Positions 37,399-49,829 of a stretch of DNA of 64,000 nt are shown in pieces (the first letter of the stretch is position 1; every line of letters starts with the position of its first letter). Source of the DNA: Ipomoea triloba (lineage: Eukaryota; Streptophyta; Magnoliopsida; Solanales; Convolvulaceae). The notes beneath the pieces are model-generated. The model had not been told where the DNA came from, did not search any database, and saw only the letters and a list, made by a program, of their open reading frames with translations. The stretch is taken from NCBI RefSeq assembly GCF_003576645.1, contig NC_044924.1, forward strand, positions 30,467,888 to 30,531,887. The letters are read 5' to 3'. The translations under genes and the position numbers were made by a program.

Positions 37399-37426
37399 CC
37401 GTGCAACGCACGGGCGAAAATACTAG

Positions 37427-37740
37427 TGACTAATAAAATACCAAAATAACTAACCAAAGTATTACAATTGAAAATAACAAACATCAGGTGTGCACTTGAT
37501 GCACTCATCACAGCAGTACGTACATGATTATTATCCATCTATACAATCCAAAAATACAAAATAATCACCATAAAAAAGAGAAAGAAAAATACCTTGATGA
37601 TGGGAAGAAGAAGAGACGTTGGAAGCCAAATGGAGAGAGCAGATGAAGAGGATAGTGAGATGCAATGGCGAAGCAGTGAGAAGCGAAGCAGAGGCGTGAA
37701 ACTGTGAAAGGCGTGAGAGGCGTGAAATTGTGAAAGGCGT
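37427..37740. other. Spacer downstream of Helitron
   Basis: A purine-rich patch with repeated 'gaaaggcgtgaga' words at 37690-37745 produces two overlapping minus frames. They look compositional rather than coding. Confidence 0.45.
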
Positions 37741-37747
37741 GAGAAGA

Positions 37748-37925
37748 TTGGAAAATGACTTCCCCCCAAAGAAAAGGGGAAGTCATTTTCCTCCAAATTA
37801 GACTCATTTTCCATTGACTGATTTGCTATTTTCCTTTGACCTTGTTTTCCTTGCCCTTTCCGAATACCACAAACCTGGAAAATGATTTCCAGAAATCATT
37901 TTTCAGGTTTCCAAACACACCCTAA
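37748..37925. mobile_element. MITE-like palindromic element
   Basis: Inverted 'ggaaaatgacttcc...ggaagtcattttcc' (37750-37792) and ggaaaatgatttccagaaat at 37878 onward. The right edge is tttccaaacacaccctaa, a typical end of plant hAT-type MITEs. Confidence 0.45.
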
Positions 37926-37984
37926 GAGTAGTTATGCTATTACCATAGGTATCTCATATTTTTCCCATCCAATTTTAATTGCAT

Positions 37985-38050
37985 ACCCACTCATCACAGC
38001 TATCATCATCAGCATCAACATCATCATCATCATCATCACCATCACCATCA
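37985..38050. repeat. (ATC)n microsatellite
   Basis: Interrupted atc/acc trinucleotide array. Confidence 0.85.
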
Positions 38051-38785
38051 GGGCAGTTCCATTAAAAATAGAGACTTTGTCTAATATTTTAATTTGAACC
38101 TTAAATGTTTTTGTTTCGAGATGAAATCTAATTTAATATAATAATAAAGTAAAACAAAAAATACAAAGATAATAATAAAGAGACAATAACATAGGAGAAG
38201 AGAGAATTTTTAACATTTAGATTTAACTATAATATACAAAGAAATATCAAGTAAGAAACATAATCCAAAAAGACATATGAAATATAAAGATAGAAGTCTA
38301 GAAGATCTAGAAAATCTCAATAACTAAAGTAATTGAATCCATATTCATATAGACTTCAAATTATTGTATTTTATGACAAAAGTGAAAAAGTAATAATTTT
38401 TTTTTGTCTAAATATAATGCATAAAATTCAACAAAGAAAAAAAAATACATTTCAAATGTAATTTAAAAATAGTGACATTTCTATGCATATATTTAAATAC
38501 AAATTTATTCACCCAATTTTCGATGTCAATTACTTCTAAAATTTTATTTTCACTTGCAATTAAGATCAATATATAAATTTTAAAAAAATATTTATCAAGT
38601 ATAAAAATATTGAACTATACATAATTTTATTTTTTTTTAAATTAGGCCCCCAAAAATTGGTTTTAGAAATTTATGTAACACGCCGTAAATAAACTCTAGA
38701 ATTGCATAACGAAAGCAATAAAATAGATAATAGGAGTTTTGAGAAACATATTTGATTAAGGTTGACTTATTGGTTGACATTATGT
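38051..38785. other. AT-rich spacer
   Basis: No gene or named repeat recognised. Confidence 0.6.
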
Positions 38786-39190
38786 ATTGAAAGCATGCGT
38801 GGTTGAAGAAATCGCTAGGCGCTCCTCAGACTTCTAGGGGCGCCTAGCGCCTAGGCGCCCATATATTATATTATATTATTTTATTTTTTATTTTTTAAAA
38901 TTTTTTAAAATTTTTAAGTTTTTTTAATACTAATAATTATACACTATTTAATACTTTAATAGTTAATACTAAAATATTAAATATTAACCTAAAAACATCT
39001 AGAGTCGTTCGAACAATTTAGTATTATTCTGCTCAAAAAAATGTCGACTAGGAGACCTAGCTGGCGCCTAAGAGGCCTAGCCAGTACTTAGGCGGTCTAG
39101 TCGGCCACCTAGACCACTGATTATGGTGATACGCCAGGCGTCCAGCCGGCGCTTAGCGCCTAAGCACCGATTAATCAATGCTTAGGCAGG
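38786..39190. repeat. GC-rich palindromic repeat (gcgccta/taggcgc)
   Basis: Two GC-rich ends full of ggcgcctagcgcctaggcgc-like inverted words flank ~150 bp of AT-rich DNA. Probably a non-autonomous DNA element; termini not resolved. Confidence 0.4.
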
Positions 39191-41223
39191 GTTTTTGCAA
39201 CACTCTCAATTAGAAGAAGAAGACACGCTATAATCAAAAGAGAGGCCAAACATCAATTTAGGTTTAAAAAAAGAGGGGTAGTTTTGCCTCAAAGTAATTT
39301 TTTTCTTCCTAAAATCCATGGCATTGAAATACGAAGGGGTGCATGTGATTCTAGTTCCATGAAAATGAGAGAATTTCAATTCCGTAGAATTGTAATTCCT
39401 TCCCACCAAATGAAGTAATTTGCTTGCTTTTAGAATTCTGTGAGAATTAGGTGCAAATAAAATTGTAATTAATTCCCTCTGACGAAAAGTCCGGTTAATG
39501 TTTAAAAAAAATTGATTATGTTTTCAATTTTCATATTTTCCACAAATGGATATATTATATTCCTTACGAATAGAGAGACAAAGAAAATGGATGTTGCACT
39601 AGTTTCTTTTTCTTTCTTAGGGAAAATTGTCAATTATCAACTCGAAAAAGATGGAGGATTTTTCAAAAAAAAAAAAAAAAAAAAAAAAGAGAGAATTGAA
39701 GAAATGAAAAAAGAAATTTTTTAAAATTTGTTTACTAAATTTATTCTTCCAATTTTAATCTCATCTCTATTCTTTCATTTCTTATAAAAGTTTGGAGGAA
39801 TGAGAATCAACATTCTCTAAATGAAGAAATGGCACAACATGTATGAACAGTAGTTGTACTGAGGTTGAAGGATCATATCAAAGTGCGTGCTGTGCGTGTT
39901 CCCGTGTAGGCTGTATTCCCATTTCCCTCCCCCAATATATTGTTGTTGTTGTTGTTGAAATGTACAAATAGTATATGGGATGATTGTATTTAATTAATTA
40001 ATAAAATAGAAAATTATTCTTATTATTATTATTATTATTAAATTCTTCTTCTTCTTATTATTATTCTTGTTATCATTTTTGTTGTAGTAATGTACAAATA
40101 CTATATGAGATTATTGTATTTAATACAATAGAAAATTATAGAAATGAAAAACTGGAGCAATGGAGAAATGGAAAATTGAAGGAATGAAGAAGAAAAACTT
40201 GCGAAAATGAAAAATTGAAAATGAAAAAACAGACAAATGAAGTAAACGACGATTTTTCATATATATTCTTACAGGCTTACCAAACGCTCACTCTTTTATC
40301 CCTACATTTAAAACTCTTCCTATAATGATAATGTTTCAGGAAGTTCACAATTTATTCAACTTTTGAGGCTACAAGGTAGATGATTGAATAAAATGACAAT
40401 TTTTAAATGTGAGTCGACAAAAATAAATAACTTTTAAATTATGAACAAATTTAAGAGAAACTCAAAAAGGAATTATTTGTTGACGGATAAAGAAACTTGC
40501 CAAGATTATATATGCTAGGCCTCAAGCAGTCTAGCGGCCCACCATCGTCCAAATAGTTTGGGGGGCCGGTGAGATGTTAATCGCAGAGCCATCGTACCAA
40601 CACAGAGGAATGAAATTGAAAGTTATAGTCATTATCGGGAATATAATCGTGATTTTCAAATAGTACGGATACCAATATAAATGAATCGAAAGAGATTTGA
40701 AAAAAATACCAATAAATTCGAACAAATCCGAGCATTTGCAAATTGTGATTGCGTATGAAATTATCCCAACCTCCATTAGGCTACCAGTTGCTTCAGCCCA
40801 CGATCAAAATTATATAATATTTCGGTTTTCTCCAATATTTCAAGATGATAAAATATATAATTGTACCTCATAACAAATTTACATCTCTCTACTAAATTTT
40901 CATTCCTAGGGTAACACTACCTAATTAAAATTTTTAGTATTTTTTCTTTTTTTTGAAAACAAAAGTTTTAGTATTTAATTACAAGTAGGATAGATATAAT
41001 GCAATATATAGAGTGCGAAAAGAAAAAAAGAAAAAAAAAAAGTAAAATCTTTTCGATCGCATGAATTGTCAGTTATCAACTTATCATGCATGACAAGTCC
41101 TTTTTTTTTCTTGTCGATCTGATACTATCCATAATTCATTTTACATATTTAATATTAAACGTAAATAGTACTCCATCCCAAAAATAGTATAAGAAAAAGT
41201 ACAAATATATAATTTAGTTAATG
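39191..41223. other. AT-rich spacer with simple repeats
   Basis: Contains a poly(A) run at ~39666-39688, att/ctt trinucleotide runs around 40020-40075, and possible decayed MITE sequence (39200-39420, gaatttcaattccgtagaat). Frames at 40531-40776 and elsewhere lack domains. Confidence 0.5.
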
Positions 41224-41595
41224 AATTAATACCTCCAATGGTCTTTCAAGTATTGTGCTATTACAGCAAACATCCTCTAGGTATAAAATGAACCGCAAAC
41301 GTCTTTTAGTATCAAAAAGTGACCAGCAAATGTCCTTCGAGTATAAAAAATGACTACGTGTGGTCTTGCGTTAGCAAAGGCATGAAAGTGGCGTTACATT
41401 TATGACTTTGGTTGGATACACTCAATTTACCCTTCAATTTAACGCCACTTACCCTTCAATTTAACGCCACGCACTTTCACAAAAGACTACGGGTGGCAAC
41501 TTTTTGATACTAGGAAGACATTTGCTAGTCATTTTATACTTGGAGGACGTTTACTCTAATAGCACAATACTCAAAGTATCATTGAAAATATTAAT
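41224..41595. mobile_element. Foldback MITE, ~370 bp
   Basis: The left arm (cctccaatggtctttcaagtattgtgctatta...) and the reverse complement of the right arm (...caatgatactttgagtattgtgctatta...) match over ~130 bp. The centre holds a direct repeat ttacccttcaatttaacgcc. An attaat-like sequence at both edges may be the TSD. Confidence 0.65.
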
Positions 41596-42479
41596 TCTTT
41601 AGTTAATATATTAAATATACTTTCTTAAATCTATATGTTCAGTTAAATGTGGCAGTATTTTTTAAAATTAATTTTTCTCTTTAATAATAATTATTTGAAT
41701 AACACTTTAATGACCGGTTTGAAAGTTTCACAATTAAGGATTTTATAGCAGGTTTTTCTCATGAAAAGATCGAAACTCATATCTCTTCTATTTTGGAGGG
41801 CTATTTCTCATGATATAACAGGTTTTTCTCATAAAAAGAAACTCATATCTCTTCTATTTTGGAGGGCTATTTCTCATGATATCATTCATGGTTTATTTCT
41901 CATGAATTTCATTTTCAATATTAATTAGTTGCATCATAATATTTTGATGTGAATGTTTGAACACAATCCGAAGAAATGTTTCACAATATAATGGCTAGAG
42001 ATATATGTTTCCCTGCTACCTAAGAAGAAAGATAAGATGTTTTGTGTGGATTATGACTTATGAGGCACTAATGCAATAACGATTTGTAATAATTTTTCAA
42101 TATGACAGTGATTTAAATTTTTATTAAAATGGACTTAGCAAGTTATCATCAAATTCAAATACATGAAAAGAAAACCGTCTCCCATACCCGGCCACTATGA
42201 TTCTCTAATTTTGTCATTAGGGTTGACAAATGCTTATTCCTATTTTTATGCCTTCCAAGCTACCATAAAGGCCACAAATGCCTTCCAAGCTACCATAAAT
42301 AGGGTGTTCTCCCTATTCTTATGCATATTTTTAACCACACCTTCCAAGCTACCATAAATAGGGTCTCCCTATTCTAATGCCTATTTTTAACCAATCCATC
42401 ATAACCCATCCAACCTCGGGTTAAATAAAATCAATATTTCCTTGACTAAATTTATTTTATTTATTTTACTAGTGTATAA
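41596..42479. other. Spacer with local duplications
   Basis: A 70-bp imperfect duplication (ggtttttctcat..., 41751 and 41821) and three copies of ccttccaagctaccataaa (42250-42360). No gene. Confidence 0.5.
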
Positions 42480-42487
42480 TATATATA

Positions 42488-42537
<50 letters not shown>
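42480..42537. repeat. (AT)n microsatellite
   Basis: Long uninterrupted AT/TA run. Confidence 0.95.
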
Positions 42538-42540
<3 letters not shown>

Positions 42541-43006
42541 CTAAAACCTATTAATGTATTCCCAATATTCCAAGTGAACTTAACGCTCTACTTGATTTGA
42601 ATCAATTTTGATTCAAAGGAAAAAGGTCATGGAGCTCAAACTCACCCAGAATGCTTTTTAAACGTGGTATAATTAAGTCAAATAAACCCTTCTCAAATAA
42701 ATATTCAGCCTATCCCCTAACATACCAGAAGTGTATCATGCGGGAATCCACAGTCTCAAAAAAAGGTATGTTGCTGCCATTTTGAAAGGAAAGTCTTAAG
42801 AAATACCGAAGTATTTGGAAGATGGCTATCGACATGATTAATTATATTATTATACCCGAATAGCTTGAAGAATGATTGAAGAAGCTTATCTCCGATTTGA
42901 CAAGGGTTTATATAATATTAGTGAGTTATTATGTTTAATAATTTTAATATGATTAGAAAACTCTAAGTTAATCTTTAAATGAGTTAGAATTTTAGTATTA
43001 GCAAAA

Positions 43007-43040
43007 CGCTCTAATCAACTGAGCTATTAAGCTTTACCCT
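43007..43040 (-). other. tRNA-like A-box fragment
   Basis: The minus strand reads tagctcagttgattagagcg, like the 5' half (D arm) of a plant tRNA. No T arm or acceptor 3' half follows, so it is a tRNA or SINE relic, not a functional tRNA. Confidence 0.45.
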
Positions 43041-43763
43041 ACACTTGGCAAGTACTCCTCTTTCACAGTAACACTTACTGCTAATAACACATTAACATGA
43101 ATGTCTTTTGTATTTTGATTTTCTCCAATATTTCATATTTCATATAAAATAGATTATAATAATCCATAAAAAACTTTAGTTAACTATTAAAAAGTATATA
43201 TTTTCTACCATTATATTTTAGGGCATTTTTTTTAGAATGTTTTTACAAATTGTGAAGCAATGTAACTAACTAATGTTCAAAATACCAATGTATGATGAGG
43301 ATGGAAGAACCAAACCACAAAAGGAATCATGCAGGAGAATGATAGATTTAGTAGTGCAATATATAAAGTGCCAAATTAGTTTTTTTTTTAATTTTATTAA
43401 AAACCCCTATAATGAAAGAATTGTGACTTATCATATATGCATGAATCATTACTACTGCTTTCTTGTGTGATACTATCAACAATTCATAAATAATATTGAC
43501 TTAATTCTAATTCTAACATAAGGTCATCTAAATTAAAGTAAAAAGGAGGCCGGATTTTTTGACGAGTACTTTGCTCCTTAATTGGATTGTCTTAGGGCAC
43601 TCCTTTTTCTTTTGTTGAAAACATCTTAGTGGACTCCTTAATTGGGCTATCCCAGTAGTATCAGAAATTAATATTAGTATGATACGCGTTTAAAAGTGAC
43701 TCATATAATTAAGATATGCTCAAAACAAACAATTGTGATCTGACGAAAATAATAATAATAATA

Positions 43764-43805
<42 letters not shown>

Positions 43806-44578
43806 TAGCAGTTCTTTCTTCTTCTTTTTTTTGGCAAAAAGTGTTTTCGGACTTTTAGTTATATATTCACAATTAATCATTTTGGTAGGAAGCATTAGTA
43901 ATTTATATAAAATTTTAAAGTTTTATTCCCTCTACTGTTATAACATTTGTTTATCAATGTTTATTTTATTTTATTTAAGAAATTAAACATGTGGAAACAA
44001 AACATTTTACTCTTAACACTTTTATTAATATGCTTCCTATTTTATTTAGTTAAACACTTTGTGACAACATTAAAGAAAACAAATTTTATTATAAGAACTT
44101 TACAATGTATTTTTAAAAACTTTCAAACTAATTTTATTTAATTAGACATTATTTTGAAATATTTAAAGTTCCTACAACGTACTCCACTAAGTATAATATT
44201 AATATGTATTTTTTTATTATTTCAAAAAAATGTATTTTATTTTATTTAATTAAAAGTTAGAAAAAATATTAAAGAAAATTAATTTTATTTAATGGAAGAA
44301 AATGACTTGTCCAATAAGATATATAGAGCAATAGTAAGCTCAAACTTATAAAGGAAATTAAAGACAGTCAAAATAGAAAGACGGAAGAGAAATGTTTACT
44401 ACATGGCTTTGAACATGAAGGCCAGTTATCTGGAAAGTTTAGTCCAATATTTCAAGATGATAAAAGATAATTATAATTCATAAAAAATTAATAATACATA
44501 CTATACATTTCTTCTAAAATTCTCCCATAACTCTAATTGGACATTTAATATTTGATTACAAGTATATGAAATTAGATC
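43041..44578. other. AT-rich spacer
   Basis: Includes an (AAT)n array at ~43748-43805. Open frames here are short and without domains. Confidence 0.55.
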
Positions 44579-44629
44579 ATCTATATATATATATATATAT
44601 AATAACAACATCCTCCAAAACGAAATCAT

Positions 44630-45220
44630 ATTTCCCGCCCAAAGTATTGTACATTAAAACAATTAAAACAATAAAATAATATTAAAATTGAAACTAGAAT
44701 AATATTAAAACTAGAATAGGATTTCGAACGCAGCACTTCCTCCTGCACTACAAATCCTATACATTAAAATAATTGAAACAATAAAATAATATGAAAACTA
44801 GAATAATATTAAAACTAGCTAGAATAATATTAAAACTAGAATACTATTGCGTTGCAGCACTTCCTCCTGCACTACAAATCCTATACATTAAAATAATTTA
44901 AACAATAAAATAATATGAAAACTGGAATAATATTAAAACTATAATACTATTGCGTTGCAGCACTTCCTCCTACATTACAAATCCTGTTAAAACACGAAAT
45001 CATTACAATCCCTCCTACATTACAAATCCTGTTAAAACACGAAATCATTACAATCGTATTAGTAGTAGGAATTTAGAGGTTAACAATAAAATAATATGAA
45101 AACTAGAATAATATTAAAACTATAATACTATTGCGTTGCAGCACTTCCTCCTACATTACAAATCCTGTTAAAACACGAAATCATTACAATCGTATTAGTA
45201 GTAAGAATTTAGAGGTTTTT
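44630..45220. repeat. Tandem/subterminal repeat array upstream of RPA gene
   Basis: Four to five imperfect copies of 'aacaataaaataatat...actagaataatattaaaac...gcagcacttcctcctacattac', plus a 45-bp perfect local duplication near 44960-45055. Lies in the presumed 5' subterminal part of the Helitron. Confidence 0.75.
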
Positions 45221-45391
45221 TCGAAATATAATAGGATTAAAACATTGTTATAATACTCCCTATAAATACATAATTCAATTTGCATTGTCTCCCTCCTCAC
45301 AGAAATCAAAATATTCAATTTGCATTGTCTCCCTCCTCACAGAAATCAAAATAGTAAAACGATATTGTCACGCAATATTGTTCTTTCATTA

Positions 45392-47541
45392 ATGGGGTCT
45401 GTTTTTGTCTCTGCTTCCGACCTATCCCCCAAGATGAGAAGAAGTTGTATTAGACTTCGGCTAATGCGTTGTTATTTGTCAAGGGAATATTCACATTCCA
45501 CAATCAACCAACAAACACTAAAGTGCTTACTCCATGACTCCCAGGTAAATGTTATTAAGTTTAAAAGTGCATATGAATTAGAGAGAAAAGACTGTGTCTA
45601 TATCGTGAGTGCATTACGATATTCTTTTTTTTTTTTTTTTTTTCTTTCTTCAGGGAACTTGTATCCATTTACAAATCCCTAAAGAGTTTGTGGTTAAATT
45701 CAAGAAACTCTTGAAGGAAGGGGAAGTGTATGATATTCACAATTTCATTGTGCAAACGTATCGCATGAAGTTTAAGTCATGCGAGCATAAGTATATGATG
45801 AAAGCGAACCACCAGACTTTGATTACTGCTTCCGATCTAGATGAATCTGCCTTTCCCAAACACATGTTCAAATTCAAGGATTTTGGATCATTGAAGGCTC
45901 CCGGAGGAGTGGATAGCAATCTGCTAATTGGTAAATTCTCCTTTAAATCTTTTGTCAAGAAACATTTTATCAAACCAAAATACTATTAAATATACATGCA
46001 TCCTTATTAATACTTTAAATATTTAGTTGCTACAGAATATATAAATTTTAGTTTGGCAATATAGGATACAAAAGGTCCTTTATTTCAAATCTTTTGTTTG
46101 TTTTTGCATATTTGATTGGACGTGTTGTTTCCATTATTGAGCAAAAAGTTGTCCAAGTTAATTCAAATCCTCAAAGGTTGATTGATTTTGTCATTGAAGA
46201 CTCTCGGTATGTGTTTGTTTGGATAACCTTTCTTGATTTTTTTAAGTATAAATTTAGGCATCATCATGCTCATTGTTGTTTTCACTGCTCAGGGGTAGTC
46301 GGCTCACTGTTACCCTATGGGAGGAGCATGTGGATTCTGTCTTGCCTTACTATAATGTTGATTTAGCAGAACCACTGATTGTTATACTACAACTGTGTAG
46401 AGCATGGGTGAATAAGGGTAAGTAATTACCCAATAGCAGTCATAAATTTGTTTGATTCGATTATAACTATTTAAAATTGTTTATCATATTAGATGGTGAT
46501 GTTAGGATATCCAGTTCCTACACCGCAACAAAGATTCTATTCAACTATGAATGCCCTGAGTTCCTCAATTTCAGGGAGAGGTATTGTGTCAGTTCAATTT
46601 TTTTTTTTTAGTCATGAGTCAGTTCAATTTTGTCCAGTCGGTATCATATTCTATTTCAAACATGTTTGATGATTTCGGGTAATTTGTTTAAATTAGTATG
46701 CCTAGATTCTTGACTCTAATACGAAGTATAAGCTCAAGTTCAAGAATGACTGGATCTGGATCATTGGAAGCTCTATCGAGTGAAAATGTCACAATTACTC
46801 CTTTAAAGGAAATTTATGACAACAAGAAGGTACAAATCACACGTTTATAGTTTTTATTGAAATCATTTTAAAAGCTACTCATTATATTTCTCATGTATTG
46901 TGCAATTAATTTTTAGGTCGGAGAATTTTGGGTACTTGGAGAAATTCTAGACATAAAACAAGAATGGTACTTCAAGGCCTGTGAGGATAAGAGGTGTGGG
47001 AAGAAGCTTGAAGAATATACGGACAAAATGTACTGTAAGGCATGCGATAAACAACGCGTAGACGGAATAATTAAGTACAAATTAGTGGTTTTTGTCTTGG
47101 ATGACGACCAGGATGGCCATCTTCTACTTTGGGACAATGTTTCCTCGACACTATTAGGAGTTACTGCTAGCGAGTTATTGAAAAAGTATTCTGAAGTACG
47201 TGAATTCATATATCTTAGCAATCAACTATTCGGTATTGAATGTATTAATATTGCCCCATGCATAATTTTTTTTTTTTCTATTTTGGTTGACCTAGGATGA
47301 TTGCATGCCCAATGAAATTGAAGACTTGATTGGGAAGACAATGATGTTTAGGATTGTCACAAAAAAGGAGCAATTTAAATATAGTGGTGATGCTGCTTTT
47401 ACCGTGCTTGGAGTGAACAAAGATGAATCAATCATACAGACACATCAAGCCAAACTACTCAATAAAGGTGATGAAGAAACCATGGTTAGGGAGCTTGGTG
47501 ATGAAACTGAGTTGAATGACAATTTAGAACAAGCTCATTAA
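45392..47541 (+). CDS. RPA1-like single-stranded DNA-binding protein
   Basis: Large-subunit replication protein A homologue. Exons with GT-AG borders and compatible phases: 45392-45544, 45654-45930, 46065-46206, 46293-46417, 46493-46580, 46697-46829, 46917-47195 and 47296-47541, giving ~480 residues with no stop or frameshift. The first two exons (SDLSPKMRRS; IHLQIPKEFVVKFKKLL) form an OB fold. The third and fourth (LIGRVVSIIEQ; SRLTVTLWEEHVDSVL) form a second. The seventh carries a third OB fold with a Cys4 zinc ribbon (C..C...C-x2-C, ~46979-47046; EFWVLGEILDI). An alternative last exon 47606-47761 (donor ~47483) would add a basic tail ending KIEPEN. RPA coats ssDNA; the Helitron-borne form presumably protects the displaced strand. 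Context and lack of decay suggest recent activity. Confidence 0.85.
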
Positions 47542-47761
47542 ACATGTTTCTACCTCCTTCAATAATATTTTTTCCACCTTTTTCTTAATAATTAGTTTCA
47601 TCCAGCTTATACCACCCTTGGAAGTTACATCTTCGTCACTCCCAGAAGTCATCTTGGTTGATGAAAGCACTCCTGAGCAGCTGCCTTTAAAGAGATCAAA
47701 TGTAGATTACGCATCATCTTTAAAGGGTATGAAGATGCCTAAGATTGAGCCTGAAAATTAA

Positions 47762-48724
47762 TTTCGTATTTCCACACCATTAGACTACGATTCTATTTTT
47801 CTTTGTTTAAGTGGAGTAAATGCTTAACAGATGGTTTATTCTGTTAGGCTTTAAACTTTGGCATAATTGTTAGCTTATACACGGTATGAAATAGATTATT
47901 TCGTCATTCTTGATTGTTTTCCCCCCTATTTGTGTGTTTTAAAACTGCAGGTTAAGTAGTAATTTGAATCATTAATGTAGGAGTAACCTCACAAACTTGA
48001 AAACTATTTTGAATTTTCGTTACTGGAAAAAGATTTAAAAAGTCTCTTAGACTAACCTGGGAAAGTATGTTTTAGATGATGGTTTGGATACATCTCTTTG
48101 CACACCCATCCAATGATCATCAGCCTCAGAACTACATGGTCAAATAACATAAACCATTAAGAGACAGCCATATACATAGACATAAAGACATATACACACA
48201 TGATATGAAGTTATGAACCAGCAAGAGTAAATTTCAAATGATATGACAAACTAGAGTGATTTTTAAGCAAACCATTCCAAACAACCTTTATATTCTCAAC
48301 TGTAAACAAAAACAGCCTTACTTTTCTCTACCAGAATCAAACTAAGGTAATAGTAACCATGACTGCCTCAATCATGCTTACACTTTCTTAGTTTCTCTAC
48401 ATCTCCCCCATGACCCTGAGGCCTAACAGGTCATCTGTCCTGATGGAGGGTGAGTCGGAACTAATTTGGTTAGGTCTAATATTATTCTGTGACAATACAT
48501 TTATTCAGAAAGAAAAAAGGCTAAAATCTGTTGTAGATTTCCACATGGAATATTTCAGTCATTTCATAATTGTGGGTGCACATTTAAGTCTATCAGGACA
48601 TAAATTCAAACAAAGTCACAATCAAATGAATAAAGGTAAAGAAATTGATACATTGGCATCCCCACTGTGACCTGAAGTTGATATAATTAAAAGAAGTATA
48701 CAGAACTTCAATTTAATATGATAC
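47762..48724. other. Region between RPA gene and captured fragment
   Basis: 3' flank of the RPA gene, then probable intron of the antisense captured fragment. The frame 48410-48670 has no domain. Confidence 0.45.
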
Positions 48725-49680
48725 CTCTTCATAGAAAGCTGACTTGCAACCCGGATCTACTATCAGTGCTTCTCTATGAGCAGTAAGGTTATCATCAGAG
48801 CATACATCATGATTCCTCTCAGGTACAAGCACAATTAAATTTTTTGTGAGAAAAGGCTTTGCAGTTCTACTTCCCATTGGCACAAGTTTAAGACCAGGAG
48901 GGTATTCCTGAAATTTTAGAAGAAAAAATAGTTTAATAGGCAGTAACGCAGACTAGATAGAGGAAAACAGGTTCTATGGTATGCTCTTAAGATTATCATG
49001 GTCAAAATACCTATGTAATTAAAATCAAAAAGTTATTTACCCTGTAATCAGGAAAATACTCAGGTAGAACCTGAGTCCTGACAAACCTGAAAATTCAAAG
49101 TTTGAGGGATTTTAAAGTATCCAGATTGCTGTGAGGTGTTGAGAAGACCAACAACAACCAATAATCCTATTCGGTCATCACCAGGCTTTACATCAATAAG
49201 CTTATCAAGGCACCTTTCAATGCTCATCCACTTAGAAAGTTCTGCAAATGACAAAACATGAAATGCATAATAGGAACTGGAGAAACTGAGAAAATTTGTA
49301 ATCTCTAGCCAAAAAACAATAAACAAGACAATTAAAATGGGGATGGAGGAAATAATATTTAAAAACTCAATTTAGCCAAAATAATGTTAAGCTCCAAGGG
49401 AGAACAAAGTGTCTATGATCCTCAAAAGCAAAATAAGCCATCTGAATAATACAGAAAACACTACAACTACCTAATTGGCTAATTCATACTATATCACAAC
49501 CAAGGGGAAAGAAAATGTGTTGTTAAAGAAAAAGCAGATAATACCATTCAATTTCTCATCTTTAAGACCCAAGGTTCCTATAATATAGACCACTTTTGCA
49601 GGCAATCCTGGTCCAAATTCAGGCTCTTCCACACACTTGTGGAATTTCCATTCTACCTCACTGGCCTCCCCAAATCCCAG
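48725..49680 (-). pseudogene. Captured metallo-beta-lactamase-family gene fragment
   Basis: Three consecutive exons on the minus strand: 49545-49680 (LGFGEASEVEWKFHK..EEPEFGPGLPAK), 49087-49241 (SKWMSIERCLDKLIDVKPGDDR..IPQTLNFQ) and 48725-48907 (EYPPGLKLVPMGSRTAKPF..LIVDPGC). All junctions have GT-AG signals and the phases join without a stop. The sequence resembles the N-terminal half of plant LACTB2/At4g33540-type metallo-beta-lactamase proteins (recalled, not searched), including the entry to the hydrolase fold at LIVDPGC. The first exon and the metal-binding HxHxDH part were not found. Retained introns point to DNA-level capture, as Helitrons do, not retroposition. A decayed resident gene is the alternative. 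Confidence 0.7.
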
Positions 49681-49829
49681 CTGTCCCATAATATACACAA
49701 ATCCTCAAAATTATTAGTTTACAGGTGTGTCTCTATCTGTGATTTATATGAGTATAATTTCATCCCCTTTTCCATTTGCTGGAAAGCTAGACAGAAAGGG
49801 GAAAATGCTTTTAGATTAGATGAAGCTAT
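49681..49829. other. Intron sequence of captured fragment
   Basis: Upstream (minus) of the first captured exon; continues beyond the nested LTR at 50951. Confidence 0.4.

Larger units (their letters stand above)
31558..37426 (+). mobile_element. Non-autonomous Helitron with nested LINE
   Basis: The 5' end reads A|TCTATACTATATATAAAAAC. The 3' end has the hairpin ccgtgc-aac-gcacgg (37399-37413), a 9-nt spacer and CTAG|T (37423-37426). These are the TC...CTRR termini and A/T insertion site of plant Helitrons. No Rep or helicase sequence lies inside; the only coding DNA is a LINE inserted at ~32508-36461. The 3' ~80 bp closely match the end of the larger Helitron at 61628. Confidence 0.8.

Noticed and set aside
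43007..43040. tRNA gene
   Set aside because: Only the D-arm/A-box part is present; no T arm or acceptor stem.
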